In this document: positions 1 through 8,833 of the stretch, piece after piece
How positions within the stretch are numbered: the first letter of the stretch is position 1
How the letters are laid out: every line of letters starts with the position of its first letter
Origin: SZAS-103 sp964640525
GTDB taxonomy: Bacteria > Pseudomonadota > Gammaproteobacteria > Xanthomonadales > Xanthomonadaceae
Length of the DNA: 64,000 bases
Reading direction: 5' to 3'
Assembly: GCA_964640525.1 (NCBI GenBank)
Contig: CAZXGS010000005.1
Coordinates: forward strand, 1 to 64,000
Program-made: the position numbers and the translations under genes
Notes under the pieces: model-generated
The model's input: only the letters and a program-made list of their open reading frames with translations
Databases searched by the model: none
What the model was told of the DNA's origin: nothing

Positions 1-1
1 G

Positions 2-64
2 GCCCGGCCATCCGTGGCCGGGCGTTCGCATGCGCGCGAGCCAGTGGCTCGCAGGCGCGCATGC
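2..64 (-). terminator. Two stem-loops downstream of guaB
   Basis: Immediately after the guaB stop lies a 10-bp inverted repeat (28-37 with 55-64) enclosing a smaller 4-bp stem. It is followed by a second perfect 9-bp G+C-rich stem (2-10 with 15-23, four-base loop). Either could end or attenuate transcription of guaB. No T tract is visible before the window edge, so a repeat or mRNA-stabilising role is equally possible. Confidence 0.45.
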
Positions 65-1532
65 TCACCCAGCCCGGTAATTGGGTGGCTCCTTGGTGAT
101 CTGCACGTCGTGGACGTGGCTTTCGCGCACGCCGGCGTTGCTGACCTGGACGAAGGTCGGCTTCTTGCGCATGTCCTCGATCACCGCGCAGCCGACGTAG
201 CCCATCGAAGCGCGCAGGCCGCCGGCGAGTTGGTGGACGATCGCGCGCAGCGCGCCTCGGTACGGGACGCGACCCTCGATGCCTTCGGGAACGAGCTTGT
301 CGGCATCCGAGGCGTCCTGGAAGTAGCGGTCCTTGCTGCCCTGTTCCATCGCGCCGATCGAGCCCATGCCGCGGTAGCTCTTGTAGCTGCGGCCCTGGAA
401 CAGTTCGATCTCGCCCGGGGCTTCCTCGGTGCCGGCAAACAGCCCGCCGATCATCACCGTGGACGCGCCGGCCGCGATCGCCTTGGCGATGTCGCCGGAG
501 TAGCGGATGCCGCCGTCGGCGATCAGCGGGATCCGATCCTGCAAGGCGTTGGCGACCATGCCGATCGCGGTGACCTGCGGCACACCCACGCCGGCGACGA
601 TGCGGGTGGTGCAGATCGAGCCGGGGCCGACGCCGACCTTCANNNNNNNNNNCCGCGTCCGCACCGGCATCCATAAGCGCCAGCGCGGCATCGCCAGTCA
701 CGATGTTGCCGCCGATGTCATGCACCTGCGGGAAGTTCTTCTTGACCCACGACACCCGATCGAGCACGCCCTGCGAGTGGCCGTGCGCGGTATCGACCAC
801 GATCACGTCCACGCCGGCGCCCGCCAGCGCTTCGATCCTTGCCGGCGCGTCGCCGCCCACACCCACCGCGGCACCCACCAGCAGCCGCTCGCTGGCGTCC
901 TTGGCCGAATCCGGGTTGTCGTGTGCCTTCTGGATGTCCTTGACGGTGATCAGGCCACGCAGTTCGTAGCCGTCGTTGACCACCAGCACCTTTTCGATGC
1001 GGTGCTTGTGCAGCAATGCCAGCACCTCCTCGTCGGAGGCACCCTCGCGCACCGTCACCAGGCGATCCTTCTTGGTCATGATGTGACGGACCGGATCGTC
1101 TGGCTTCTTCTCGAAGCGCATGTCGCGGCTGGTGACGATGCCGACCAGCTTGCCGCCATCCACCACCGGCACGCCTGAGATGTTGCGCGCGCGGGTGAGC
1201 TTGAGCACTTCGCCGATGGTGGTCTCGGGGCCGACCGTCACCGGCTCGCGAATCACGCCGGCTTCGAAGGTCTTGACCTGTTCGACGTGGTGCGCCTGGA
1301 CGGCTGCCGGCATGTTCTTGTGCAGGATGCCGATGCCACCCAACTGCGCCATGGTGATGGCCAGCCGCGCCTCGGTGACCGTGTCCATGGCCGCCGAAAC
1401 CAGTGGCAGGTTCAGGTGCAGGTCGCGGGTGAGCCGCGAACGCAGGCTCACGTCGCGTGGCAGGACGACGGAGTGCGCGGGGACGAGCGAGACGTCGTCG
1501 AAGGTCAATGCTTCGGCGAGGATGCGCAGCAT
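65..1532 (-). CDS. guaB: Inosine-5'-monophosphate dehydrogenase (interrupted by a 10-N scaffold gap)
   Basis: GuaB oxidises IMP to XMP with NAD+, the committed step of cytoplasmic GMP synthesis. The N-terminus MLRILAEALTFDDVSLVP is typical. Two CBS modules occupy about residues 95-200, and the catalytic loop GPGSICTTR carries the nucleophilic Cys at about 304 if the gap is closed. The start ATG has GGAG six bases upstream. The ten Ns at 643-652 put the two halves in different frames. Joining the flanks directly creates a GTG codon and the conserved GADAVKVG stretch, giving 485 residues, the normal family length. The break is therefore an assembly artefact and not a mutation. The usual partner guaA would lie beyond the window edge. 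Confidence 0.95.
643..652. other. Assembly gap (10 N)
   Basis: Ten Ns lie inside guaB. The bases on either side, read on the minus strand, are g and tg. Fused without any missing base they make a GTG valine codon in exactly the place where IMP dehydrogenases have GADAVKVG, so the true gap length is probably zero. Confidence 0.9.
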
Positions 1533-1628
1533 GACAGGCTCCGTGGGAGGGAGCGCGACATTATAGCCGGTTCGCGCGCTCTTCCTCCCGCCAACCGCCA
1601 TCACGTCAGTCCGTGACGGCCTCGCGCC

Positions 1629-1853
1629 TTACTCGTGCCGGGTGGCGCGGTCCTGCTTGCTCGGCGGATTCAGCCAGATCACCTGGTAGCCATGCGACAG
1701 CGCCTGCGAATTGACCCTTTGGACATAGGCTTGGTCGATGTCGCTGCGAGGCGCCAGTGCGCTCGGATCGCCCTTCCTGCTCATCGAAGAACATCCCGCG
1801 AGCGCCACCACGCCGCACGCGAGCACCACGGCCAGAATCGTCTTGGCGTTCAT
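1629..1853 (-). CDS. Small putative lipoprotein, 74 residues
   Basis: The N-terminus is Met-Asn-Ala-Lys followed by a hydrophobic stretch ending in the lipobox LAGC, so Cys21 is the expected acylation site. The mature part is short and polar, ending NPPSKQDRATRHE, with no recognisable domain. GGGAGG lies five bases before the ATG, which decides this start over one ten codons upstream. It follows truD on the same strand with about 50 bases between and may be cotranscribed. I do not recognise a family; the role is unknown beyond probable attachment to a membrane. Confidence 0.75.
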   Translation of the reverse strand: MNAKTILAVVLACGVVALAGCSSMSRKGDPSALAPRSDIDQAYVQRVNSQALSHGYQVIWLNPPSKQDRATRHE

Positions 1854-1904
1854 GTTCGCCTCCCGATGCAGCCTCGCCCGCACCGCCCGGCGCGGGCTCG
1901 GGAT

Positions 1905-2987
1905 TCAATCTACGCCCTCGGCGGCGCCACGCAACGGGTCGGGGCCTCCGTTCGTCGGCTCGTCGCCGACCAACCTCGCGGCAGCGTCCTCGACCGCCCC
2001 CAGGGTCGCCAGCAAGCTGGTGGCATAGCTGCCCGCAGGCAACCGGAAACCCAGTTCCAGGACGTTGGTTTCCGGCCAGCACCAGCGCAGGTCGCGCACC
2101 GGAACCCGCAGTGAACGGCGTTCCTGGCGCAAACCTGCGGCTTCGAGTCCCGCGCGCAGGTCGCCGGCGTCGGCAAGCAGCGCCTCCTCCAGCGTGCGGC
2201 ACGCATCTTGCGTGCGCAGCGATCCTCTGCCCCACAGCGGACCGGTGGGGTGGATGTCCATGTCGCGGGCGCGGGCGCGCAGCGGCGCCGGGTCGGCATC
2301 CGGCCCGAACACGCTGTGGCTGCCCTCGAGCATCCACACTTCGCCCGCCAGACCCTGTTCCCAACTGCCATCGTCCACCCGCCTGGCCAGCACGCGATTG
2401 AACAGTTCCGAGCGCGCCGCCGACAGCAGGATCGAGCGTTGCTCGCGGCGCACGCGGCGACCGGCGAACATTGCGCGCGCGGCATCCAGGTTGCCGCCCT
2501 GACGACCGAAACGCTGGGCGCCGAAGAAATTGGGGAAGCCGCGCGCGCGCACCGACTCCAGGCGTCGTTCGATCCCTGCGCGCGAACCCATCACCTCCCG
2601 CAAGCGCAGCATGAAGGCATTGCCGCGCAGCGCGCCGCGCTGCAGCTTGCGCGAGTGGCGGGCCGCGGCAAGCACGCGCAGCCCTTCCGCCGCCAGTGCC
2701 GCAGGATCAGGATCGTCCCGTCCGGGAAGGTGGACGGAAAAATGCTGGCGGGTGATCGCATGGCGATCTTTCAGGCCGGCATAGCCGACTGCCGCCTCGG
2801 GAACCGCCGCCCAGCGGGCAATTTGCTGCGCGGCGAAGGCCGTGTTCATGCCGCGTTTTTCCACCCACAGCAACAGGTGCTCGCCGGCACCGCCGGGCTC
2901 GACCAGCGGCAGTTCCTCGACGAAGAAATCCTCCAGCGCCACCCGCATGCGCGCAGCCAGCACCGCAGGTCCGAACGCGGTGCTCAT
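1905..2987 (-). CDS. truD: tRNA pseudouridine(13) synthase TruD
   Basis: TruD isomerises U13 of tRNAs (tRNA-Glu in E. coli) to pseudouridine. The motif GYAGLKDRHA contains the catalytic Asp (about residue 74), and the protein continues with the TruD-type NFFGAQRFGRQG segment and the family's inserted domain. At 360 residues it is close to the E. coli length. An alternative start twelve codons upstream (3023) would overlap ispF by 14 bases but lacks a ribosome site. The chosen ATG has GAAGGG three bases upstream, which is also weak. It is the last gene of the ftsB-ispD-ispF-truD run. In many relatives surE follows truD; here a small lipoprotein and guaB follow instead. Confidence 0.93.
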   Translation of the reverse strand: MSTAFGPAVLAARMRVALEDFFVEELPLVEPGGAGEHLLLWVEKRGMNTAFAAQQIARWAAVPEAAVGYAGLKDRHAITRQHFSVHLPGRDDPDPAALAAEGLRVLAAARHSRKLQRGALRGNAFMLRLREVMGSRAGIERRLESVRARGFPNFFGAQRFGRQGGNLDAARAMFAGRRVRREQRSILLSAARSELFNRVLARRVDDGSWEQGLAGEVWMLEGSHSVFGPDADPAPLRARARDMDIHPTGPLWGRGSLRTQDACRTLEEALLADAGDLRAGLEAAGLRQERRSLRVPVRDLRWCWPETNVLELGFRLPAGSYATSLLATLGAVEDAAARLVGDEPTNGGPDPLRGAAEGVD

Positions 2988-3009
2988 GGGCCCTTCGACG
3001 GCGGCGAGG

Positions 3010-3498
3010 TTACTCACCGGCATGCAGCAGCACCATCGCCATCGCCGCGATGCCTTCCCCGCGTCCGCAAAAACCCATGCGCTCGGTGGTGGTCGCCTTC
3101 ACCGACACCGCGTCCACGCCCACCTGCAGGTCCTGCGCGAGCAGCGTGCGCATCGCCTCGGCGTGTGGCCCGATCTTCGGCAGTTCGCAGACCAGGGTGA
3201 GGTCGGCATTTCCTACGCGCCAGCCGCGCGCCGTCGCCAGGCCAACGCAGTGGCGCAGGAAATGGCGGCTGTCGGTGCCGCGCCACTGCGGATCCGAGGG
3301 CGGAAAATGGCGACCGATGTCGCCCAGTGCCAGCGCGCCGAGGATGGCATCGCACAGCGCGTGGATGGCCACGTCACCGTCAGAATGCGCCGCCAGCCCG
3401 CGCGCGTGCGACACGCGCACGCCGCCCAGCATCACGTGGTCGCCATCGGTGAAGGCATGGGCATCGAAGCCCTGGCCGATGCGGATCGGGGCGGTCAT
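3010..3498 (-). CDS. ispF: 2-C-methyl-D-erythritol 2,4-cyclodiphosphate synthase
   Basis: IspF catalyses the fifth step of the MEP isoprenoid pathway, cyclising CDP-ME-2-phosphate to MEcPP with loss of CMP. The N-terminal RIGQGFDAHAF supplies the metal ligands Asp12 and His14, followed by AHSDGDVAIHAL and the signature segment SVKATTTERMGFCGRGEGIAA near the C-terminus. At 162 residues it has the standard length. Its ATG overlaps the ispD stop codon in an ATGA, so the two are translationally coupled. IspD and IspF are separate polypeptides here, not the fused form seen in some proteobacteria. Confidence 0.96.
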   Translation of the reverse strand: MTAPIRIGQGFDAHAFTDGDHVMLGGVRVSHARGLAAHSDGDVAIHALCDAILGALALGDIGRHFPPSDPQWRGTDSRHFLRHCVGLATARGWRVGNADLTLVCELPKIGPHAEAMRTLLAQDLQVGVDAVSVKATTTERMGFCGRGEGIAAMAMVLLHAGE

Positions 3499-4196
3499 GG
3501 CGATCCTTGGCGCGCTTGCGCCGCCAGCAGGTGTTCGGCCAGGGCCAGGTCGGAGGCGACCGTGACCTTGATGTTGTCTTCGTGACCCTCGACCAGCCGC
3601 GGGTGCAGGCCGAGCCGCTCCACCGCCATCGCCTCGTCGGTCACCGCCACGCCATCCGCCACGGCCTGCTCCAGCGCGCGGGTCAACAGCCCGCGACGGA
3701 AGGCCTGCGGCGTGAGAGCACGCCACAGCGCATCGCGCGCCACGGTCGCTGCGACGAAGCCGCCGCCGTCGTCACGCTTGAGGGTGTCGCGTACCGGCGC
3801 GGCCAGCAAGGCACCGCAAGCCGCGTCGCGCCCGACGCCGATCAAGCGGTCGATGTCGGCCAGTTGCACGCACGGGCGCGCCGCATCATGCACCAGCACC
3901 AGCGTCCCGGCGTCCACCGATGGCGGCAACGCACGCAGGCCGGCAAGCACCGAGGCCGCGCGGTCGCTGCCGCCAATGCAGGTCTGCACCGGCTTGGAAA
4001 AAGCGCACCCGAGATTCATCCATTGCCGGTCATCCGCAGCAAGCACCACCATCGCCGCATCCACCGCCGGGTGCGCCAGGACTCGGTTCAGGCTGTGCAC
4101 GAGCAGCGGCATGCCCGCCAGCGGCCGATACTGTTTGGGAACCTGGCCACCGAAACGCGCGCCTGATCCCGCCGCCGGGACGACCGCCCAGATCAT
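3495..4196 (-). CDS. ispD: 2-C-methyl-D-erythritol 4-phosphate cytidylyltransferase
   Basis: IspD joins CTP to MEP to form CDP-ME in the MEP pathway. The N-terminal nucleotide-binding loop reads VPAAGSGARFGGQVPKQY (residues 6-23). Later conserved pieces are VLVHDAARPCV, APVRDTLK and the C-terminal VEGHEDNIKVT. It has 233 residues, about the family length. The start overlaps the ftsB stop by four bases (ATGA), and its own stop overlaps ispF in the same way, making a tightly coupled ftsB-ispD-ispF unit. Confidence 0.96.
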   Translation of the reverse strand: MIWAVVPAAGSGARFGGQVPKQYRPLAGMPLLVHSLNRVLAHPAVDAAMVVLAADDRQWMNLGCAFSKPVQTCIGGSDRAASVLAGLRALPPSVDAGTLVLVHDAARPCVQLADIDRLIGVGRDAACGALLAAPVRDTLKRDDGGGFVAATVARDALWRALTPQAFRRGLLTRALEQAVADGVAVTDEAMAVERLGLHPRLVEGHEDNIKVTVASDLALAEHLLAAQARQGSP

Positions 4197-4642
4197 CGCG
4201 GCGAGGCCACCGATGCGGCGTTGCCCGTCGGCTGCTTGCCCGCGGCATGCCGACGGGTCGGCCTGGCCCCGCTCGCCGCCGCGGCGGCGGACCCGGAAGC
4301 CGCACTTGCCGCCGGCGAGCCCGCGTCCTCGGGCACGTCCTCGGGCGCCGGGTTGGCGTTGGGATCCACCGGCTCGACCACCCGATAGAAGGTTTCGCCA
4401 GGCTTGACCATGCCCAGTTCCGAGCGCGCGCGTTCCTCCACCGCCGCCTGCCCGTGCTTGAGATCCTCGACCTCCGCGGTCAACGCCGCGTTGCGCAACT
4501 TCAGCTTGGCGTTTTCCGCGCGCTGGTCGTCCACTTGCTGCTGCAGCGCCTGTTCGGACGTCCAACTGCCCTCGCCGTACCACAGCTTGTATTGCAGCGC
4601 GGCGATCAGCACCAGCAGCAACAGGGCGAGCAGGCGGTACAT
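4193..4642 (-). CDS. ftsB: Cell division protein FtsB
   Basis: FtsB is a bitopic inner-membrane divisome protein that pairs with FtsL and FtsQ at the septum. Residues 3-20 form one transmembrane helix, and 28-75 form a heptad-rich coiled coil (EQALQQQVDDQRAENAKLK). The usual C-terminal ELGMVKPGETFYRV motif follows. The tail from about residue 100 is an Ala/Pro/Ser-rich, low-complexity extension that makes the protein (149 residues) longer than the roughly 100 of E. coli. It lies 17 bases after eno and overlaps ispD by four bases. Confidence 0.93.
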   Translation of the reverse strand: MYRLLALLLLVLIAALQYKLWYGEGSWTSEQALQQQVDDQRAENAKLKLRNAALTAEVEDLKHGQAAVEERARSELGMVKPGETFYRVVEPVDPNANPAPEDVPEDAGSPAASAASGSAAAAASGARPTRRHAAGKQPTGNAASVASPR

Positions 4643-4659
4643 GGCGCGGGACCGATCCT

Positions 4660-5958
4660 TCAGCGCTTGATGCTGACGAAGGCGTCGCGACCGACGTAGC
4701 GCGCAGCGCTGCCGAGTGCTTCTTCAATGCGCAGCAACTGGTTGTACTTGGCCACGCGGTCGGAGCGGCACAGCGAGCCAGTCTTGATCTGGGTCGCCGT
4801 GGTGGCCACCGCGATGTCGGCGATGGTGGTGTCCTCGGTCTCGCCGGAGCGGTGCGAGATCACCGCGGCGTAGCCGGCCGCATCGGCCATGGCGATGGTT
4901 TCCAGGGTTTCGCTCAGGGTGCCGATCTGGTTGACCTTGATCAGGATGGCATTGGCGATGCCGTCGGCGATGCCGGCGCGGAAGATCGTCGGATTGGTGA
5001 CGAAGTTGTCGTCGCCGACCAACTGCACGCTCGACCCGAGGCGCTGCGTGAGGAGCTTCCAGCCGGCCCGGTCCTGCTCGGCCATGCCGTCTTCCATGGT
5101 GATGATCGGGTACTGGCGCGACCAGTCGGCGAGCAGATCCACCAGTTGCTCGGACGACAGGCGCTTGCCTTCGCCGGCCAGGTTGTAAAGGCCCTCCTCG
5201 AAGAACTCGCTGGCAGCGGCGTCCAGACCCAGCAACACGTCGTCACCGGCGCGGTAGCCGGCCTTGCCGATGGCTTCCATGATGGTGTCCAGGGCCTGCA
5301 CGTTGCTGCGAAAGTCAGGGGCAAAGCCACCCTCGTCGCCGACCGCGGTCGCCAGGCCCCTGGCCTTGAGCACGGCCTTGAGCGCGTGGAAGATCTCCGC
5401 GCCCGCGCGCAGCGCCTCGGCGAAGCTGGCCGCGCCGACCGGCAGGATCATGAACTCCTGGAAATCGACGTTGTTGTCGGCATGCGCGCCGCCGTTGATG
5501 ATGTTCATCATCGGCACAGGCAAATGCAGGGGCGAGGGGCGCGGGGCGAGGGACGAGAGATATTGCCACAGCGGCACCTTCCGCGACGCCGCGACCGCGT
5601 GCGCGTTCGCCAGCGACACGCCCAGCAGCGCGTTGGCGCCGAGCTTGCCTTTGTTGTTGGTGCCGTCGAGCGCGATCATCCTCGCGTCCAGGCCCTGCTG
5701 GTCTGCGGCGTCGAAACCGCGCAGCGCGTCGGCGATCACGCCATTGACGTTGGCCACCGCGCGGCTGACGCCCTTGCCGCCGTAACGGGTCTTGTCGCCG
5801 TCGCGCAGCTCGACCGCCTCGCGGGTGCCGGTGGAGGCGCCCGAGGGCACCGCGGCGCGACCGAACGAACCGTCGGCGAGCGTGACCTCGGCTTCCAGGG
5901 TGGGATTGCCGCGGGAGTCGAGGATTTCGCGGGCGTGGATGCGGGTGATCGTGCTCAT
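4660..5958 (-). CDS. eno: Enolase
   Basis: Enolase interconverts 2-phosphoglycerate and phosphoenolpyruvate in glycolysis and is a scaffold of the RNA degradosome in proteobacteria. Visible motifs are AREILDSRGNPTLEAEV at the N-terminus, AVGDEGGFAPDF, the metal-ligand region ITMEDGMAEQD, the catalytic lysine in ILIKVNQIGTLSET, and SHRSGETEDTTIAD. The 432 residues match the family. It sits 20 bases after kdsA and 17 before ftsB, the conserved gammaproteobacterial order. Confidence 0.98.
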   Translation of the reverse strand: MSTITRIHAREILDSRGNPTLEAEVTLADGSFGRAAVPSGASTGTREAVELRDGDKTRYGGKGVSRAVANVNGVIADALRGFDAADQQGLDARMIALDGTNNKGKLGANALLGVSLANAHAVAASRKVPLWQYLSSLAPRPSPLHLPVPMMNIINGGAHADNNVDFQEFMILPVGAASFAEALRAGAEIFHALKAVLKARGLATAVGDEGGFAPDFRSNVQALDTIMEAIGKAGYRAGDDVLLGLDAAASEFFEEGLYNLAGEGKRLSSEQLVDLLADWSRQYPIITMEDGMAEQDRAGWKLLTQRLGSSVQLVGDDNFVTNPTIFRAGIADGIANAILIKVNQIGTLSETLETIAMADAAGYAAVISHRSGETEDTTIADIAVATTATQIKTGSLCRSDRVAKYNQLLRIEEALGSAARYVGRDAFVSIKR

Positions 5959-5978
5959 CGTGAGACAAAACTCCAGGT

Positions 5979-6812
5979 TCAAATTCGGGATTCGAGCAAG
6001 CCACTGCGCTTGGTGGCCTGATCGAGCGTCTTGAGGGTTTCCAGCAGTTCGCGCATGCGCGCCAGCGGCCACGCATTCGGCCCGTCGCTCAGCGCCTTGT
6101 CCGGATCCGGATGCGTCTCCATGAACACGCCGGCCACGCCGACGGCGACCGCCGCGCGCGCAAGCACCGGCACGAACTCGCGCTGGCCGCCGGACTTGCC
6201 GTCCGCGCCGCCGGGCAGTTGCACCGAGTGGGTGGCGTCGAACACCACCGGGCAGCCGGTGTCGCGAATCACTGCCAGCGAGCGCATGTCGGAGACGAGG
6301 TTGTTGTAGCCGAAACTCGCGCCGCGCTCGCAGACCATGATCCGCGTGTTGCCGGTTTCCAGCGCCTTGGCGGCAACGTGTTTCATTTCCCAGGGCGAGA
6401 GGAACTGGCCCTTCTTGATATTCACCGGCTTGCCGGTCGCGGCGACCTTGCGGATGAAATCGGTCTGCCGGCACAGGAAGGCCGGGGTCTGCAGCACGTC
6501 CACGACCGCGGCGACCTCGTCCATCGGCGTGTACTCGTGGACGTCGGTCAGCACCGGCACGCCGATCTGGCGCTTGACCTCGGCCAGCACCTTCAGACCT
6601 TCTTCAAGGCCAGGACCGCGAAAACTCGTGCCCGAGGTGCGGTTGGCCTTGTCGAAGCTGGACTTGAAGACGAAGGGGATGCCGAGCGCGGAGGTGATTT
6701 CCTTCAGCGTGCCCGCGGTGTCGAGTTGCAGTTGCATCGACTCGATCACGCAGGGACCGGCGATCAGGAACAACGGGTGCTCGAGCCCGACCTCGAAACC
6801 GCACAGGTTCAT
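5979..6812 (-). CDS. kdsA: 3-deoxy-8-phosphooctulonate (KDO-8-P) synthase
   Basis: KdsA condenses PEP with arabinose-5-phosphate to KDO-8-phosphate for lipopolysaccharide inner core. The protein shows LFLIAGPCVIES, KSSFDKANRTS, VLTDVHE, NIKKGQFLSPWEM and VFDATHSVQLPGG, and ends at 277 residues, the usual size. The start MNLCGFEVG fits the family. An upstream in-frame extension to 6923 is open only because it reads through a dispersed repeat (encoding FVIPAQAGIH), so it is rejected. Confidence 0.97.
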   Translation of the reverse strand: MNLCGFEVGLEHPLFLIAGPCVIESMQLQLDTAGTLKEITSALGIPFVFKSSFDKANRTSGTSFRGPGLEEGLKVLAEVKRQIGVPVLTDVHEYTPMDEVAAVVDVLQTPAFLCRQTDFIRKVAATGKPVNIKKGQFLSPWEMKHVAAKALETGNTRIMVCERGASFGYNNLVSDMRSLAVIRDTGCPVVFDATHSVQLPGGADGKSGGQREFVPVLARAAVAVGVAGVFMETHPDPDKALSDGPNAWPLARMRELLETLKTLDQATKRSGLLESRI

Positions 6813-6832
6813 GCTCTCGCGCCCTCCGCGTC

Positions 6833-6922
6833 CGTCGTCCCGGCGCAAGCCGTTACGCATCCTGATTTCGGCGCCGTGGAAAATTTCTGCATGGATCCCG
6901 GCTTGCGCCGGGATGACGAACA
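6833..6922. repeat. Dispersed GGATCCCGGC-type repeat pair between pyrG and kdsA
   Basis: The spacer holds two oppositely oriented half elements, cgtcgtcccggcgcaagcc at the left and gatcccggcttgcgccgggatgacg at the right. The right one is itself a hairpin. Relatives of the same sequence occur at 9517-9610, 34150-34176, 45259-45282, 17622-17650 and 61810-61835. It separates pyrG from kdsA, which are often contiguous in relatives. Confidence 0.8.
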
Positions 6923-6927
6923 CTGCA

Positions 6928-8589
6928 TCACGCGCTGGCTTCCTTCAGCAGGCGACCGCCGGCCTTGCGCTCGCGCGCGGCGCGGACGAAGCCGATGAAC
7001 AGCGGATGGCCATCGCGCGGCGTGGACAGGAATTCCGGATGCGCCTGGCAGGCCAGGAACCACGGATGCACCGCCTGCGGCAGTTCGATCATCTCCACCA
7101 GCAGGTCGTCCATCGACTTGGCGGCAATCACCAGGCCGGCGTCTTCCAGGCGTGCGCGGTAGCGGTTGTTGAACTCGTAACGGTGGCGATGGCGCTCGCC
7201 GACCACGTCGCGACCGTACAGCCGGTGCGCGAGCGTGCCGGGCTTGATCCTCTGCTCCTGCAGGCCCAGACGCATGCTGCCGCCCAGGTCGGACGTCTCG
7301 TCGCGGCGTTCCAGCTCACCGCTGGCAGTCCGCCACTCGGTGATCAAGCCGATCACCGGGTGCGGGCTGGCACGGTCGTTCTCGGTGCTGTTGGCACCGG
7401 CCAGGCCGGCCACGTTGCGGGCGAACTCGACCACCGCCGCCTGCATGCCGTAGCAGATGCCAAAATACGGAATCCTGTGCTCGCGGGCGTAGCGCGCGGT
7501 CTGCACCTTGCCCTCGAAGCCGCGATCGCCGAATCCGCCCGGCACGAGGATGGCATGGATGCCGGCGAACAGCGCATCGGCGCCCGCGCGCTCGACTTCC
7601 TCCGATTCCAGCCAAGTCAGCTTGACCCGCGTGCGCTGGCGCAGGCCACCATGCCGCAGCGCCTCGCCGATCGACTTGTAGGCGTCCTGGTGATCGACGT
7701 ACTTGCCGACCACCGCCACCGTGACCTCGTCCAGCGGGTGCTCGGCGGCGTCCACCGTGGCGATCCACTCGGACAGGTTGGCCGGGCCGGCCTGCAACTG
7801 CAGATCCTCGACCACGATCTGATCCAGGCCCTGCGCGTGCAGCCACAGCGGGATCTTGTAGATCGAGTCCAGGTCCAGCGCGGAGATCACCGCCTTCTCG
7901 GGCACGTTGGTGAACAAGGCGATCTTGCGCCGCTCCGAATCCGGCAGCGCCTGTTCGGAACGGCACAGCAGGATGTCCGGCTGGATGCCGATCGAGCGCA
8001 GCTCCTTCACCGAGTGCTGGGTCGGCTTGGTCTTGAGCTCACCGGCGGCAGCGATGAAGGGCACCAGGGTCAGGTGCATGAAGATCGCGCGGTGCGGGCC
8101 GCGGTCGGAGCGGATCTGCCGGATCGCCTCCAGGAACGGCAGCGATTCGATGTCGCCCACGGTGCCGCCGATTTCCACCAGACCGACGTCGAAACCCTCG
8201 GTGGCCTCGTCGATGCAGCGCTTGATCTCGTCGGTGATGTGCGGGATCACCTGCACGGTGGCGCCGAGGTAGTCGCCGCGGCGCTCCTTGCGGATCACGT
8301 TCTCGTAGATGCGCCCGGTGGTGATCGAATTGCGGCGAGTGAGGTGAACCCGCACGAAGCGCTCGTAGTGGCCGAGGTCGAGGTCGGTCTCGGCACCGTC
8401 GTCGGTCACGTACACCTCGCCGTGCTGGAACGGGCTCATGGTGCCCGGATCGACGTTGATGTAGGGGTCGAGCTTCATCATCGTCACCCGCAGGCCACGG
8501 GCTTCGAGGATGGCAGCCAGGGATGCCGCGGCGATGCCCTTGCCAAGCGAGGACACCACGCCACCGGTGACGAAGATCAGACGGGTCAT
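6928..8589 (-). CDS. pyrG: CTP synthase
   Basis: PyrG makes CTP from UTP, ATP and glutamine-derived ammonia. The N-terminal amidoligase domain starts TRLIFVTGGVVSSLGKGI with the P-loop and the MKLDPYINVDPGTMSP segment. The C-terminal class I glutamine amidotransferase domain begins near residue 290, with YFGICYGMQ (nucleophile Cys at about 380) and the His-Glu pair near HPWFLACQAHPEF. At 553 residues it is full length. The stop is about 115 bases from kdsA, with a dispersed repeat between them. Confidence 0.97.
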   Translation of the reverse strand: MTRLIFVTGGVVSSLGKGIAAASLAAILEARGLRVTMMKLDPYINVDPGTMSPFQHGEVYVTDDGAETDLDLGHYERFVRVHLTRRNSITTGRIYENVIRKERRGDYLGATVQVIPHITDEIKRCIDEATEGFDVGLVEIGGTVGDIESLPFLEAIRQIRSDRGPHRAIFMHLTLVPFIAAAGELKTKPTQHSVKELRSIGIQPDILLCRSEQALPDSERRKIALFTNVPEKAVISALDLDSIYKIPLWLHAQGLDQIVVEDLQLQAGPANLSEWIATVDAAEHPLDEVTVAVVGKYVDHQDAYKSIGEALRHGGLRQRTRVKLTWLESEEVERAGADALFAGIHAILVPGGFGDRGFEGKVQTARYAREHRIPYFGICYGMQAAVVEFARNVAGLAGANSTENDRASPHPVIGLITEWRTASGELERRDETSDLGGSMRLGLQEQRIKPGTLAHRLYGRDVVGERHRHRYEFNNRYRARLEDAGLVIAAKSMDDLLVEMIELPQAVHPWFLACQAHPEFLSTPRDGHPLFIGFVRAARERKAGGRLLKEASA

Positions 8590-8833
8590 GGTTGGATGCG
8601 ATGGTCGAGGCGACGCGCCGCCGGACGGCAGGCGCCGGCGGGGCGGCCGGTGGAGGCACGCAGGTCAGGCCGCGCGGCGAGCGTCAGCAGGCGAGGTCCG
8701 AGTGGCATGACCGTGAGCGGTTCCCGGAAAACCGCATTCTACAGGCTGCACCGACCGGCCGCGAGAAATGTTCGTCCCCCAGAATGCCGATGCCCCGCTG
8801 GCGGGCGGGGCATCGAAGCAGCACGGCGCCGGA
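8590..8833. other. Spacer upstream of pyrG containing a strong hairpin
   Basis: This 244-base stretch separates pyrG from the His-rich exported-protein gene and presumably holds the pyrG promoter. I see no credible coding frame. Its one clear element is the 10-bp hairpin at 8789-8814, listed separately. Confidence 0.5.
8789..8814 (-). terminator. Hairpin downstream of the His-rich exported protein gene
   Basis: There is a perfect 10-bp stem (GATGCCCCGC with its complement) and a six-base loop, 20 bases beyond the stop at 8834. On the minus strand the stem is followed by GCATTCT and not a long T run, so termination would be inefficient or factor-assisted. Confidence 0.5.

Noticed and set aside
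6813..6923. N-terminal extension of kdsA
   Set aside because: The added residues (FVIPAQAGIH...) are the translation of a dispersed repeat found at many sites.
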